Assembly: GCA_937138625.1 (NCBI GenBank)
Contig: CAKZPF010000003.1
Location: 372,001-436,000 of the forward strand
Length of the DNA: 64,000 nt
Source of the DNA: an uncultured Caulobacteraceae bacterium
Lineage (GTDB): Bacteria > Pseudomonadota > Alphaproteobacteria > Caulobacterales > Caulobacteraceae
Reading direction: 5' to 3'
The stretch's first letter is position 1. Every line of letters begins with the position of its first letter. The notes below the pieces were generated by a model. That model saw only the letters and a list, made by a program, of their open reading frames with translations. It made no database searches and had not been told where the DNA came from. Position numbers and translations under genes: made by a program. Shown in pieces: positions 43,122-52,569 of this stretch.

Positions 43122-44771
43122 CTATGCGGTTGAGAGGAATGACCAAGGTAAAGGTGCTGCCCTTATGCTCTTGGGATTGCACATCAATATGACCGCCCAT
43201 GCGGTCACATAAGGCCTGGGTAATTGCGAGCCCGAGACCCGTGCCGCCGTACCGGCGCGTGATCGAGCCGTCGGCCTGGGTGAAGCGTTGGAACAGATCC
43301 TGGCGGATTTGCTCGCGAACCCAATGCCTGTGTCCTTGACCGCAAAGCGCAGAGCCTCCTGCCCCTTTAAGGTTTCGAGGCTGGCCTCAACGCAAACACA
43401 GCCAGTTTCGGTAAATTTGATGGCATTGGCCAGCAAATTGGCCATCATTTGCCGTAAGCGCACAGGGTCCGTTTCAAATGTGCCGCTCACATTCTCAGCC
43501 ACCGAGGTTTTGACACATAGGCCTTTTTCCTCGGCGCGCGCGCCATAAAGCTCGGTCAAATCTTGAATCAGGTGATGGATCTCGGTGGGTTCGGGCCGCA
43601 ATTCAAACTGTTCGGATTGAATTTTGGACAGGTCCAAAATCTCACTCAACAAGCGCTCTAGCGATCCGCCCGAACGCACAATGATGTCCACCATTTCCCG
43701 CTGACGGTCCGACAAATCTGTTTCCAACAAAGCGTTCGCCATGCTGACCACGCCGTTCATGGGGGTGCGCAGCTCATGGCTCATATTGGCCAAAAACTCA
43801 GACTTAGCCTGGTCGGCGGCCTCGGCCAGCTTTTTGGCCTCGATCAAATGTCGGCGCGTTTCGCGCGCTTCGGTGATGTCCGTAAAGGTGGCCACAACCC
43901 GGCTGGGCTCGGTTTTGACAATATAGTCAAAAATAGGCTCCGCATTGACCAACAGCCAACGGCGCTCGCCCGAGGGCAATTCAATGCCCATGGTGACGTT
44001 GCGCTGTCGCATACCCGTTTTCAGGGCCATGGTGGCGGGGTGCGTGCTGCCAGGAAAATCACGGCCATCTTCATGAATGGCCCGCCACCGCGGATCTGTC
44101 GACGTCAGCCCCCGAAGCTGGTCCCGGCTCAGGCCCAAAATCTGTTCAGCAGCCGGATTGCAAAAGGTAATCTGACCTTTGGCGTTTTGCACGATCACGC
44201 CTTCGGTCATGGCCGTTAAGGTCGAAACCGTTTTGGCCTGTTCCATTGTCAGCTGGCGGTTGGTGTCATCCAGGGTCTGCATGACCGTGCGCGAACGCAA
44301 CTGGTCCGCCGCCAAATCGGCCAGGGCCTGGAGGTTTTTGGCCAGCACAGGGTCAAACGTCCGCGGCGCAAGGTCCACCACCGCCACCGTGCCCACTCGG
44401 GCCCCACAAGCCAGTACAATCGGCGCACCAGCATAAAAGCGCAGATGGGGCGCGCCGGTGACCTGGGGGTTGTCTGCAAACCGCGCGTCTTGGCGGGCAT
44501 CTTCGACCCACAAACTCTCGTCTTGCAAAATGGCATGAGCACAAAAGGCCACGTCGCGTGGTCCTTCAACGTCATCAAAGCCTCGTTTGGCCTTGAACCA
44601 CTGGCGGTCCTCATCGATCATCGAGACCAAGGCCACGGGACAGTTAAACAAGGTTTTGGCCAAATCGACGATGTGTTCGAAGCTATCCTCGGGCAGGGTA
44701 TCCAAGATCCCCGTACACCGCAGAGCCTGCAGACGTTTGTGTTCATTCTCAGGGAGTGGCGCTGCCGGCAT
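43122..44771 (-). CDS. GAF-PAS sensor histidine kinase, 5' part of a frameshifted hybrid kinase
   Basis: From the ATG at 44771 (GAGG upstream) the protein begins with a GAF domain (CPVALVSMIDEDRQWFKAKR, DVAFCAHAIL). A PAS domain (MTEGVIVQNAKGQITFCNPA) and a HisKA domain with the H-box SHELRTPMN (His near residue 330) follow. The ATPase N-box is ANLLANAIKFTETG and the D-box VKDTGIGF. Directly after GIGF the frame loses similarity and ends in an unrelated tail. The rest of the ATPase domain continues in the next frame down to the receiver at 42632. No output regulator is adjacent. The signal sensed is unknown. Confidence 0.85.
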   Translation of the reverse strand: MPAAPLPENEHKRLQALRCTGILDTLPEDSFEHIVDLAKTLFNCPVALVSMIDEDRQWFKAKRGFDDVEGPRDVAFCAHAILQDESLWVEDARQDARFADNPQVTGAPHLRFYAGAPIVLACGARVGTVAVVDLAPRTFDPVLAKNLQALADLAADQLRSRTVMQTLDDTNRQLTMEQAKTVSTLTAMTEGVIVQNAKGQITFCNPAAEQILGLSRDQLRGLTSTDPRWRAIHEDGRDFPGSTHPATMALKTGMRQRNVTMGIELPSGERRWLLVNAEPIFDYIVKTEPSRVVATFTDITEARETRRHLIEAKKLAEAADQAKSEFLANMSHELRTPMNGVVSMANALLETDLSDRQREMVDIIVRSGGSLERLLSEILDLSKIQSEQFELRPEPTEIHHLIQDLTELYGARAEEKGLCVKTSVAENVSGTFETDPVRLRQMMANLLANAIKFTETGCVCVEASLETLKGQEALRFAVKDTGIGFASKSARICSNASPRPTARSRAGTAARVSGSQLPRPYVTAWAVILMCNPKSIRAAPLPWSFLSTA

Positions 44772-44936
44772 GCTTTCAGTCCTCGTGGTAGGTGTATGAA
44801 CTATAAGGGAAATATGTAAACCACGCCTAAAGCCACGCAACTTTTAGGAGGTATACGCTGTCTTGTTCGTCCCCCTCGCCTGTTCTGCTACGAACGTGAC
44901 TTGCCGATTGCCCCAAGCGCCTCTAAACCATGTGGT

Positions 44937-45401
44937 ATGTCGACGGTGTTTGTTTTGAACGGAGCCAACCTGGATCGCTTGGGCACGCGAGAGCCTGAGG
45001 TCTATGGCACCGCAACACTTGGGGATCTCGAGGATCTGTGCCAAGCCCAAGCCAAGGCCTTGGGCCTGCAATTGGTCTTTCGTCAAACCAACAATGAGTT
45101 TGAACTGATCAGCTGGCTGCACCAAGCCGCCGACCAAAAGGCCTTTGTGATTTTGAATGCTGGCGGGTGGACCCATACCTCGGTGGCGGTGCATGATGCG
45201 GCCAAATGCTTGACAAACAAGTGGATCGAGGTGCATCTCAGCCACCCGGACGGGCGCGAGCCCTTTCGACGAACGAATTTTTTGCGCCCCATCGCCACGG
45301 CAAGCGTGACGGGACTGGGCGTTTTGGGCTATGAGTGCGCTTTGAAAGCGGTTGCCAATTGGCAGCAAGCGGACCATAACCCGAACCAGGGTAAGGAGTA
45401 A
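44937..45401 (+). CDS. aroQ: 3-dehydroquinate dehydratase, type II
   Basis: AroQ dehydrates 3-dehydroquinate in the shikimate pathway. The type II signature is clear: VFVLNGANLDRLGTREPEVY, FRQTNNEFELISWLHQA, FVILNAGGWTHTSVAVHDA, and the C-terminal TASVTGLGVLGYECAL. Length is 154 residues from the ATG at 44937. The substrate-loop segment EVHLSHPDGREPFRR is somewhat diverged from the usual EVHxSNxxxREEFRH. accB follows after 4 bp, the standard aroQ-accB-accC order. Confidence 0.95.
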   Translation: MSTVFVLNGANLDRLGTREPEVYGTATLGDLEDLCQAQAKALGLQLVFRQTNNEFELISWLHQAADQKAFVILNAGGWTHTSVAVHDAAKCLTNKWIEVHLSHPDGREPFRRTNFLRPIATASVTGLGVLGYECALKAVANWQQADHNPNQGKE

Positions 45402-45405
45402 TCTG

Positions 45406-45918
45406 ATGGCATCATCTGATGGAAAGTCGCAAACCGCAATTGATCCGCGCCTGGTGCGCAAGCTTGCGGATATTCTGCACGCGACCGAACTGACGGAAAT
45501 CGAGGTCGAACACGGCGAGCTGAAAATCCGGGTGGCCCGCAAAAGTGGCAAGCCCCAGATGGTAATGGCACCGACCACCATGCCCAGTGCCATGCCGACC
45601 CCCATGCCCAGCCTGCCGGAAATGCCCGCGGCCCCCGCCATGCCCGCCGCCGATGTGGGCACGCCCGAAGCCCCCGTGGCCGAGGGTGATGTGGTCAATT
45701 CCCCCATGGTGGGCACCGCCTATTTACAGCCCGAGCCTGGCTCTGACCCGTTTGTGTCCGTGGGCGATCAGGTCAAGGAGGGGCAGACCCTGTTGATCGT
45801 TGAAGCCATGAAAACCATGAACCCCATCCCCGCGCCCAAATCCGGCGTTATCAAAGAGATCATGGTGGGCGACGCCGACCCTGTGGAATTTGGCGCGCCC
45901 TTGATGGTGATTGGCTAA
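45406..45918 (+). CDS. accB: Biotin carboxyl carrier protein of acetyl-CoA carboxylase
   Basis: AccB carries the biotin that shuttles CO2 from AccC to the carboxyltransferase in fatty-acid synthesis. The N-terminal helix (VRKLADILHATELTEIEVE) is followed by a Pro/Ala/Met-rich linker (about 55-90). The biotinyl domain has the acceptor Lys136 in EAMKTMN and ends FGAPLMVIG. AAGGAG lies 8 nt before the ATG at 45406, so the upstream extension of the frame is rejected. It has 170 residues. Confidence 0.97.
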   Translation: MASSDGKSQTAIDPRLVRKLADILHATELTEIEVEHGELKIRVARKSGKPQMVMAPTTMPSAMPTPMPSLPEMPAAPAMPAADVGTPEAPVAEGDVVNSPMVGTAYLQPEPGSDPFVSVGDQVKEGQTLLIVEAMKTMNPIPAPKSGVIKEIMVGDADPVEFGAPLMVIG

Positions 45919-45957
45919 GCCTCCACTTTCTCTGTTCAAACCAAAAGGAACAGTCTG

Positions 45958-47313
45958 ATGTTCAACAAGGTTTTGATTGCCAACCGGGGCGAGATCGCCC
46001 TTCGCATCCATCGCGCCTGCAAGGAAATGGGCATCGCCACCGTGGCCGTACATTCCGAGGCCGATGAAAACGCCATGCACGTCCGCCTGGCTGATGAAAG
46101 CGTCTGTATCGGCCCCGCACCGGCGGCCAAAAGCTATTTGCACATCCCTGCCATCATCGCCGCCGCCGAAGTCACGGGCGCCCAGGCCATTCACCCTGGT
46201 TATGGCTTTTTGTCGGAAAACGCGCGGTTTGCGGAAATCGTTGCGGCGCATGACCTGACCTTTATTGGCCCCACGCCCGAACACATCCGCATCATGGGTG
46301 ACAAAATCACCGCCAAAACCACCGTCAAGGAGGCCGGCATCCCCGTGGTGCCCGGATCAGACGGCGGTATCAATGACATCGACGAAGCCGTGCACGTTGC
46401 CCGTGAAATTGGCTATCCGGTGCTGATCAAGGCTGCCGCCGGTGGTGGTGGGCGCGGCATGAAGGTCGCTCGCGACGAAGACGGCCTGCGCGAAGCCATG
46501 TCGACCGCAAAATCCGAGGCCAAAGCCGCCTTCGGTGATGATGCGGTCTATATGGAAAAATATTTGGGCAAACCCCGCCATATCGAGCTGCAAGTCATCG
46601 CCGATAGCCACGGCAATGTGGTGCATTTGGGCGAACGGGATTGTTCCTTGCAGCGCCGCCACCAAAAGGTGTTCGAGGAAGCCCCCTCGCCGATTTTGGA
46701 CAGTGAGGCCCGCGCCGCCATTGGCCAAACCGTGGTCGAAGCCATTCAGAAAATTGGCTATTTGGGTGCGGGGACCATCGAATTCCTTTATGAGGATGGG
46801 GCCTTTTATTTCATTGAAATGAACACGCGCCTGCAGGTGGAGCACCCCGTCACCGAGATGATCACCGGTGTTGACCTGGTGCGCGAGCAAATTCGCATCG
46901 CCGCGGGTGAAAAGCTCAGCTTCACCCAAGAGGACATCACCTTCAAAGGCCACGCTATCGAGTGCCGCATCAACGCCGAAAACCCGGCCACCTTTGTGCC
47001 CTCGCCTGGTGAAGTCACGGATTATCACGTGCCCGGTGGTTTGGGCGTGCGCATGGACAGTGGTGTTTATGCCGGCTATCGCATCCCACCTTACTACGAC
47101 AGCCTAATCGGCAAGTTGATTGTGCATGGGGATAACCGGCCCGAGTGCTTGATGCGTCTGCGTCGGGCCTTGGGAGAGTTGGTTGTTGGCGGCGTCGAGA
47201 CCACCACGCCGTTGTTCTTGGATCTGTTGAACGAACCAGACATCCAGAGTGGCAATTACACCATCCACTGGCTAGAGCAGTTTCTAAAAGCCAAAGCTGA
47301 GGCCAAAGCCTAG
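45958..47313 (+). CDS. accC: Biotin carboxylase subunit of acetyl-CoA carboxylase
   Basis: AccC carboxylates the biotin of AccB using ATP and bicarbonate. The N-terminal [21 protein letters not shown]-grasp glycine loop [16 protein letters not shown], and active-site [14 protein letters not shown] are all intact in 451 residues. AAAAGGA precedes the start. It follows accB by 39 bp. AccA and AccD are not encoded in the window. Confidence 0.98.
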   Translation: MFNKVLIANRGEIALRIHRACKEMGIATVAVHSEADENAMHVRLADESVCIGPAPAAKSYLHIPAIIAAAEVTGAQAIHPGYGFLSENARFAEIVAAHDLTFIGPTPEHIRIMGDKITAKTTVKEAGIPVVPGSDGGINDIDEAVHVAREIGYPVLIKAAAGGGGRGMKVARDEDGLREAMSTAKSEAKAAFGDDAVYMEKYLGKPRHIELQVIADSHGNVVHLGERDCSLQRRHQKVFEEAPSPILDSEARAAIGQTVVEAIQKIGYLGAGTIEFLYEDGAFYFIEMNTRLQVEHPVTEMITGVDLVREQIRIAAGEKLSFTQEDITFKGHAIECRINAENPATFVPSPGEVTDYHVPGGLGVRMDSGVYAGYRIPPYYDSLIGKLIVHGDNRPECLMRLRRALGELVVGGVETTTPLFLDLLNEPDIQSGNYTIHWLEQFLKAKAEAKA

Positions 47314-47380
47314 CGGACCTTGCCACGTCATGGCAGCCTTATGACTTTACCCGGCCTGCGGTTCTTCATATCGTGTGCAG

Positions 47381-48031
47381 ATGCGACCCTTTGGCCCTGA
47401 TGAGCTGTTGTCCTGTTATGCCCGTGGGGTGTTTCCCATGGCGGATGATCGCCATGATCCGCGCATATATCTGATCGACCCGGATCGGCGCGGGATTTTG
47501 CCCCTGAATGGTCTGCACATTCCCCGCCGCCTGAAACGCACCCTGCGCCGCGAGCCCTTTCAGGTGCGCGTCAACACTGCCTTTGCCAACGTGATTGCCG
47601 CCTGCGCTGCGCCGAAACCGGGCCGCGACAACACCTGGATCAATGACGGCATCATCAGCCTCTATACCGCGCTACATCACCAAGGCCACGTGCACAGTGT
47701 GGAATGCTGGCAAGATGACCAATTGGTGGGTGGATTATATGGGGTGTCCCTGGGCGCCGCGTTTTTTGGCGAGAGCATGTTTTCTCATGTCACCGATGCC
47801 TCGAAAGTGGCGCTTGCATACCTCGTCTGCCGCTTGAGGTTTGGCGGATATTCCCTTCTGGACACACAATTTTTAACGGATCACCTGGCGCGTTTCGGCA
47901 CACAAGAGATCAGCCGTGCCGACTATCATGACCAGCTTGCGCCGGCCTTGAAACAATCTGCGGATTTCTTTGCAATGCCATCCGGCCTGAGTGGGGATCA
48001 GGTGCTGCAGGCCTTGAGCCACACCGCATAA
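47381..48031 (+). CDS. aat: Leucyl/phenylalanyl-tRNA-protein transferase
   Basis: Aat attaches Leu or Phe to N-terminal Lys/Arg of proteins, marking them for ClpAP through the N-end rule. Landmarks are LLSCYARGVFPMADDRHD, WINDGIISLYTALHHQGHVH, SVECWQDDQLVGGLYGV and SLGAAFFGESMFS, then FGGYSLLDTQFLTDHLARFG. A GTG at 47375 in frame is the alternative start; both lack a strong ribosome-binding site. The 3' end overlaps the convergent DUF2155 gene by 34 bp. It follows accC by 67 bp. Confidence 0.95.
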   Translation: MRPFGPDELLSCYARGVFPMADDRHDPRIYLIDPDRRGILPLNGLHIPRRLKRTLRREPFQVRVNTAFANVIAACAAPKPGRDNTWINDGIISLYTALHHQGHVHSVECWQDDQLVGGLYGVSLGAAFFGESMFSHVTDASKVALAYLVCRLRFGGYSLLDTQFLTDHLARFGTQEISRADYHDQLAPALKQSADFFAMPSGLSGDQVLQALSHTA

Positions 48032-48393
48032 CGTGGGTGCACCAAGGTGTTCAACGACGGCGAAGCGCTGAGCATCCAGCCTGAAAACAGTCGCGGCAGC
48101 TCTTTCTCAGAATTCGCCGAAATGCCCTCGGGCCCATCAATTTCCAAATAGGCCCAATTGCCGCCGGTTTGCGCATCGACACGACAGCCCCGCACCGTGA
48201 TGATCAAAGCCCCAGCCCGCACAGGCGTCGACAAGGGCACATTCACATTGCGGGTTTGGGGTTTCAGGGTATCGACCACCACCAAATCAGCGCGGGACGC
48301 AGCCTGGGCGGTCCCGCCCACCAGCATCGTGGCCAGCAAAATAAGGCCAAAAACAACGGCACAACCGGTCGTCTTAGAACTCACCAAGGGCAT
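47998..48393 (-). CDS. Exported DUF2155 protein
   Basis: A 131-residue protein with a signal peptide (TGCAVVFGLILLATMLVGGT, cleavage near AQAAS). The mature domain VDTLKPQTRNVNVPLSTPVR, then RAGALIITVRGCRV and FSGWMLSASPSLNTLVHPRY, is DUF2155. Members have two conserved cysteines (here GCRV and LKACST) and follow mlaD or NDUFA12 in many alphaproteobacteria; function is unknown. The start at 48393 overlaps the mlaD 3' end by 20 bp. Confidence 0.88.
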   Translation of the reverse strand: MPLVSSKTTGCAVVFGLILLATMLVGGTAQAASRADLVVVDTLKPQTRNVNVPLSTPVRAGALIITVRGCRVDAQTGGNWAYLEIDGPEGISANSEKELPRLFSGWMLSASPSLNTLVHPRYAVWLKACST

Positions 48394-48880
48394 CCATGCT
48401 GTCCCCAGAGGCTGATGATCCGGACCCACCCGAGCTTTTGTCACCACCCTTGGTAAAGGCACTCAGGATGCCCATCAGATCCAGGGCCCCTTGGGTGTAC
48501 TGAAAGCTGTCACCTGGGGCCATCATGTCGTCTTCAGCGCCGGGATCGATGCTGAGATGCACATCCCCCAGCAACCCGCGCGAAGTGATTTTGGCCACAG
48601 AATCCACAGGGATGCGGTGATCCTCGCCGATGCGCATGGCCACGCGGGCCTGATAAGTCACGGGATCAAGCGACAACGAGGCCACACGGCCAACCTTTAC
48701 GCCTGCGATTTGCACATCCGAACCCACACCAATGCCACCGGCTTCGCCGAACTTGGCAATGACCTCATAGCCCTCGCCAGAAGGGCCACGATCCTCGAGA
48801 CCCAAGGCATAGGTCAAAAACGCCCCGGCGGCCAACACCACCAAAAACCCAACGATAACTTCGGCTGTCCGTCCTGACAT
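48374..48880 (-). CDS. mlaD: MlaD-family lipid-transport substrate-binding protein
   Basis: MlaD proteins are anchored in the inner membrane and form the hexameric MCE ring that passes phospholipids between membranes. Residues 8-28 form the single N-terminal anchor (VIVGFLVVLAAGAFLTYALG). The MCE domain follows (KFGEAGGIGVGSDVQIAGVK, VGRVASLSLDP, AKITSRGLLGDVHLSIDPG), and a Gly/Ser-rich tail ends the 168 residues. The ATG at 48880 overlaps the NDUFA12 stop (TAATG). MlaE and MlaF genes are not adjacent. This small form beside NDUFA12 is usual in alphaproteobacteria. Confidence 0.92.
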   Translation of the reverse strand: MSGRTAEVIVGFLVVLAAGAFLTYALGLEDRGPSGEGYEVIAKFGEAGGIGVGSDVQIAGVKVGRVASLSLDPVTYQARVAMRIGEDHRIPVDSVAKITSRGLLGDVHLSIDPGAEDDMMAPGDSFQYTQGALDLMGILSAFTKGGDKSSGGSGSSASGDSMDALGEF

Positions 48881-49278
48881 TATGGCACCCACGCTTGGTA
48901 ATGATCTTGCTGTTTTTGCGCACCGGTGTCGTGCACAATGGCCCCCTTGGGCCGATAGGCCCGGCCACTGCCGGTGAAATTCGGTTGATGATCTGCCTCC
49001 CAGGGCTGGCGCGCCAGGGGCTGTTCCGAGGGGGGCACATCGGTGATGTAATGCATCCAGGCATGCCACTCGGGCGGGATTTTCGATGGCTCGGCATAGC
49101 CTGTGTAGGTCACATAGCGGCGTTTGCGGCCGTCATAGCTATCCTTGGCATCGCGGGCTTCGAAATAGGTGTTGCCAAACTCGTCTTGCCCGACCTTGCG
49201 CCCCCGCCGCATCAGCGTCCAAGAGGTGCCGACGGTCGAGCCGTTCCACCACGTGAAAATTTTACTGAACACACCCAT
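48880..49278 (-). CDS. NADH:ubiquinone oxidoreductase accessory subunit NDUFA12-like
   Basis: The 132 residues match NDUFA12 (B17.2), an accessory subunit at the joint between the arms of complex I, shared by alphaproteobacteria and mitochondria. WWNGSTVGTSWTLMRRGRKV, DEFGNTYFEARD, RRYVTYTGYAEPSKIPPEWH and AWMHYITDVPP are classic landmarks. It heads the NDUFA12-mlaD-DUF2155 unit on the minus strand and is not with the nuo genes, as is usual. Confidence 0.95.
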   Translation of the reverse strand: MGVFSKIFTWWNGSTVGTSWTLMRRGRKVGQDEFGNTYFEARDAKDSYDGRKRRYVTYTGYAEPSKIPPEWHAWMHYITDVPPSEQPLARQPWEADHQPNFTGSGRAYRPKGAIVHDTGAQKQQDHYQAWVP

Positions 49279-49494
49279 ATCGTGCGACTCCGAACTGTTG
49301 ATCGCGGAAATATGGCAGGCGTTGGGTCGCGGGTCTAGACCCCCAGCAGAAAATCAAGGGGAAATCACCGGGAAAAACACAGATTTTCCACCCCGCCGAC
49401 TCAGCGCACGGTGGTGTCAATGACAGATACGAGGGACAGATGTGATCAGTCGGCGAGGCCTATTGCTGATCCAGACCATCAAGGGGCGAATACG

Positions 49495-51948
49495 GTGAGC
49501 ACACGGAGATCGTCAACACGGAACCTATTGGGAAAATTCGAACCAGCAGAGAGCCTTATCGACTTCGAAATCCGCGATCTTGATGACCGCCAACTGCGCA
49601 CACCCGTGACCTTTACCACTGCCATGGCCCTGGCCTGGGCCGAGCTCGCTGACGAGCCGGAGGCTGACCAGATTGATCTCGAGCCGGTTTTTGTCACCCA
49701 AGCCGCCCGCTTCAGTGCCAAAACCAATTTGGGCGCAAAGGTCCGTGACACGACACCTTTGGCAGCCCTGTTCGCCCAAGGCCTTGTTGCCCCCATGCCC
49801 CCTGCGCCCGAGGAACTGAGCGGTGGGGACCGTATGGCCGAAGACCTGTGGCTAGGCGAGCAAGCCGCCATCGCCTTGATGGCCGGATCGCGCCTGATTC
49901 AGCGCCGCCTAGAGGCCATTACAAATGCCATCACCCACTGCGACGGAGATCCAGAAGCCTGTGCCGACCCCAAGAAGAACGAGCGCCTGGCCCGTGAAAT
50001 TCTGATCGCCAAGGCCGCCTGCGTGCCCGAGGCCGCCATTGCGCGCACCCTTAACGAAGCGCGCCAGCTGTCGTCATCGGATGCGCCCTTGCCCGCCATG
50101 CCGTCATTTGACCTCGATTATGGCTCGCCGGGGTATCGGGTGGACGCCGATTTTGGCTGTTTACGCCTGGCCAAGCCCAGCCCCCGGGCCCAGGCCGTCG
50201 CCCACGAGACCGGACGTTTACGTCTGAAACTGAACGGCCAGACCGAAGATTTTGGCAGCGCGCCTCGGTTGGCGGTGAACGTGCGGGCCTTTTGGGATGG
50301 CCAAGGGGTGAACTGGCCCCAAGCCCATGCGGTGCTCGAGGTCGTGGCCCGCGCTCTGACCACGGATGGGGTGGTGGTGCTGGCCGGTTTGCCGCACCTG
50401 ATTTTGGCCCATGGCCTGGTCTATGACAGTGCGCCCGCGCGATCGTTTCTGAAAAGTTTGATCCAGCAGATGTCCAGTACGCTGCCGGAAACGTGCCGAC
50501 TGACGGTTTGGGACGACGGGAATACCGCGTTGCGTCTGGGGCTGTCGCACACGGGTCTTGCGCCCGCGCCCCTGGTCTCGGCGGTGGAAAGTGGCGAGGG
50601 ACAGATCCTGATGAGCCTCAGTCCCGAGACCATCAGCGCCCTGAGGCACCACGGCGCCAGCGACCAAGTGGCCGCCGTCACCGATGCGCTTTTGGGGCAA
50701 CGCGCCCTGCCCCCCGCCCTGCGCGACCGTTTGGCCGCCCTTGGGTTTACCGATCTTGAATTTGCGCAGCTGGAAGCAGCTTTGCCCCAAGTCCACAGTC
50801 TGCAAGATCTGTTGGACAGCAAGACATTGGACGCAGGCTTTCGCGCGGATGTTCTGGACCTGAAACCGGATCAGCCGTTTGACCTAGACACCTTGGGTTT
50901 AGACCTCGTGGCCCTAACTTCCGATCTGTTCGGTCAGGCGTCGGTGCACGGGCTGGATATACCTGATGACCACGACATTCACCAGGTGCTGCGTGCGCCC
51001 GAGGCCTGGTCGCCCGAGGCCCATATCCAGCTTCTGGCCTGTTTGCCCCAGGACAACCGCGACATCATCGCCCTGCCCAACGACATCACACGCCAGGCCT
51101 TTGCGGCGCTTGTGGGTCAGGCACAGGCCCTGAAGCTGCCCAGCGTACATTTGCGCCGCGCCACCAGCCAAATTTCTGACCCCGGTCTGGGGGCTGATTT
51201 GGATCTGATCGAGCCCACGGTGGGCCCGCCTCCGGAACCTGAGGTGATTGAACGCGTGGTGGAAAAGCCCGTTTTCCAAGGCCCCGCCCGCCACAAACTG
51301 CCGGACCGGCGCAAGGGTTATATTCAGAAATCCAGCGTCGGCGGGCACAAGGTCTATTTGCACACCGGCGAATATGATGACGGCGAACTGGGCGAGATTT
51401 TCATTGATATGCACAAGGAAGGGGCGGCTTTTCGGTCGCTGATGAACAACTTCGCCATCGCCATTTCCATCGGCCTGCAGTATGGCGTGCCTCTCGAAGA
51501 ATATGTCGATGCCTTTGTCTTCACCCGCTTTGAGCCCGCAGGCCCTGTGGAAGGCAATGACACCATCAAATCGGCGACCTCGATTTTGGATTATATTTTC
51601 CGTGAGTTGGCGGTTTCTTATCTGGGTCGGGCGGATCTGGCCAATGTCGACCCCGAAGCCCTGAGCGCCGATGGCTTGGGCAAGGGATCCGGTGAAGGCA
51701 AGCCCATTGATCCGACAGCCTTGATCTCCAAGGGGTTCAGCCGGGGTCACGCCGACAATTTGGTGCTGTTGCCATCCGTCAAAGCGGCCTTAGAACAAGC
51801 GAACCTCGAGGGCGGACAGGCCTGTCCGGCGTGTGGGGCCTTTGCCCTGTTGGATGCCGATGGCCACAAAACTTGCGAGGCCTGTGGGGCCAGCACAGAC
51901 GCCGACAAAGACAAAGGCCCAGATCACTCATCGGACCAACGGGCCTGA
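49495..51948 (+). CDS. NrdJ-like protein: diverged core with intact TSCPD and zinc-ribbon C-terminus
   Basis: The last 210 residues match the C-terminus of B12-dependent ribonucleotide reductase NrdJ closely: [20 protein letters not shown] (from residue 605), [39 protein letters not shown] and a CPAC...CEAC zinc ribbon (about 777-800). The 600 residues before it are diverged. Short stretches echo the end of the reductase barrel ([29 protein letters not shown]), but no active-site cysteine motif or glycine-rich nucleotide loop is seen. At 817 residues it is shorter than NrdJ (about 1200). I infer a non-catalytic paralogue. I prefer the GTG at 49495 with AAGGGG 8 nt upstream; an ATG at 49420 is the alternative. 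It may well be annotated as nrdJ. Confidence 0.8.
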   Translation: MSTRRSSTRNLLGKFEPAESLIDFEIRDLDDRQLRTPVTFTTAMALAWAELADEPEADQIDLEPVFVTQAARFSAKTNLGAKVRDTTPLAALFAQGLVAPMPPAPEELSGGDRMAEDLWLGEQAAIALMAGSRLIQRRLEAITNAITHCDGDPEACADPKKNERLAREILIAKAACVPEAAIARTLNEARQLSSSDAPLPAMPSFDLDYGSPGYRVDADFGCLRLAKPSPRAQAVAHETGRLRLKLNGQTEDFGSAPRLAVNVRAFWDGQGVNWPQAHAVLEVVARALTTDGVVVLAGLPHLILAHGLVYDSAPARSFLKSLIQQMSSTLPETCRLTVWDDGNTALRLGLSHTGLAPAPLVSAVESGEGQILMSLSPETISALRHHGASDQVAAVTDALLGQRALPPALRDRLAALGFTDLEFAQLEAALPQVHSLQDLLDSKTLDAGFRADVLDLKPDQPFDLDTLGLDLVALTSDLFGQASVHGLDIPDDHDIHQVLRAPEAWSPEAHIQLLACLPQDNRDIIALPNDITRQAFAALVGQAQALKLPSVHLRRATSQISDPGLGADLDLIEPTVGPPPEPEVIERVVEKPVFQGPARHKLPDRRKGYIQKSSVGGHKVYLHTGEYDDGELGEIFIDMHKEGAAFRSLMNNFAIAISIGLQYGVPLEEYVDAFVFTRFEPAGPVEGNDTIKSATSILDYIFRELAVSYLGRADLANVDPEALSADGLGKGSGEGKPIDPTALISKGFSRGHADNLVLLPSVKAALEQANLEGGQACPACGAFALLDADGHKTCEACGASTDADKDKGPDHSSDQRA

Positions 51949-52027
51949 TGACGATTTGGGGTTAACAGATGGCATTGAATTTGCTGACATTGGGGCAACG
52001 GGAACCCTTAACCACGAGTGTATCAAT

Positions 52028-52510
52028 ATGAAACATCTGATTGCCGCTGTGTCTGTGATGGTTTTGGCCACGCCAGCCATGGCCCAGAACGCTACCCACA
52101 TCGCCAAAGCCCAAGCGGGCAAAAGCTGCGCCGGCTGCAACCTGTTTCAAGCCGAGATGTCCGACACAGACGTCACCGGCAAAAGTTTCGCGGGCTCGCG
52201 TCTGCGCCAAGCAGACTTCAGCTTCGCGATTGCTAACACGGCTAATTTTTCGCGTTCTGACATGCGGGACGTCGAGGGCTATGGGATCCGCGCCACCTCG
52301 GCCAATTTCGCCTATGCCAATTTGACCAATGCTTCGTTTGTTGGGGCCTATTTGCGCGGTGTGAATTTCAAGGGCGCGAACCTGACCGGCGTGAACTTTG
52401 CGGGTGCGGACCTGACCCACGCCCGCGGCCTGACCCAAGACCAACTGGACGCCGCCTGTGGCGATGAGTCAACGGTTTTGCCCAAGGGCCTAAGCCTGAA
52501 AAGCTGCTGA
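52028..52510 (+). CDS. Exported pentapeptide-repeat protein 1
   Basis: A 160-residue protein with a signal peptide MKHLIAAVSVMVLATPAMAQ. The mature part begins KAQAGKSCAGCNLFQAEMSD and runs as pentapeptide repeats of the A(D/N)LxX type (GSRLRQADFSFA, ANFAYANLTNASFVGAYLRG, VNFKGANLTGVNFAGADLTH), which fold as a right-handed square helix. It ends in LTQDQLDAACGDESTVLP, a common capping segment, and carries two Cys pairs. The function of periplasmic members is unknown. It is the first of two tandem related genes. Confidence 0.85.
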   Translation: MKHLIAAVSVMVLATPAMAQNATHIAKAQAGKSCAGCNLFQAEMSDTDVTGKSFAGSRLRQADFSFAIANTANFSRSDMRDVEGYGIRATSANFAYANLTNASFVGAYLRGVNFKGANLTGVNFAGADLTHARGLTQDQLDAACGDESTVLPKGLSLKSC

Positions 52511-52569
52511 GCCCATCCGTTAACAAGTTTTAAGTGGTCAGGGCGCGCCCGGACGCGCAGACTGTGATC

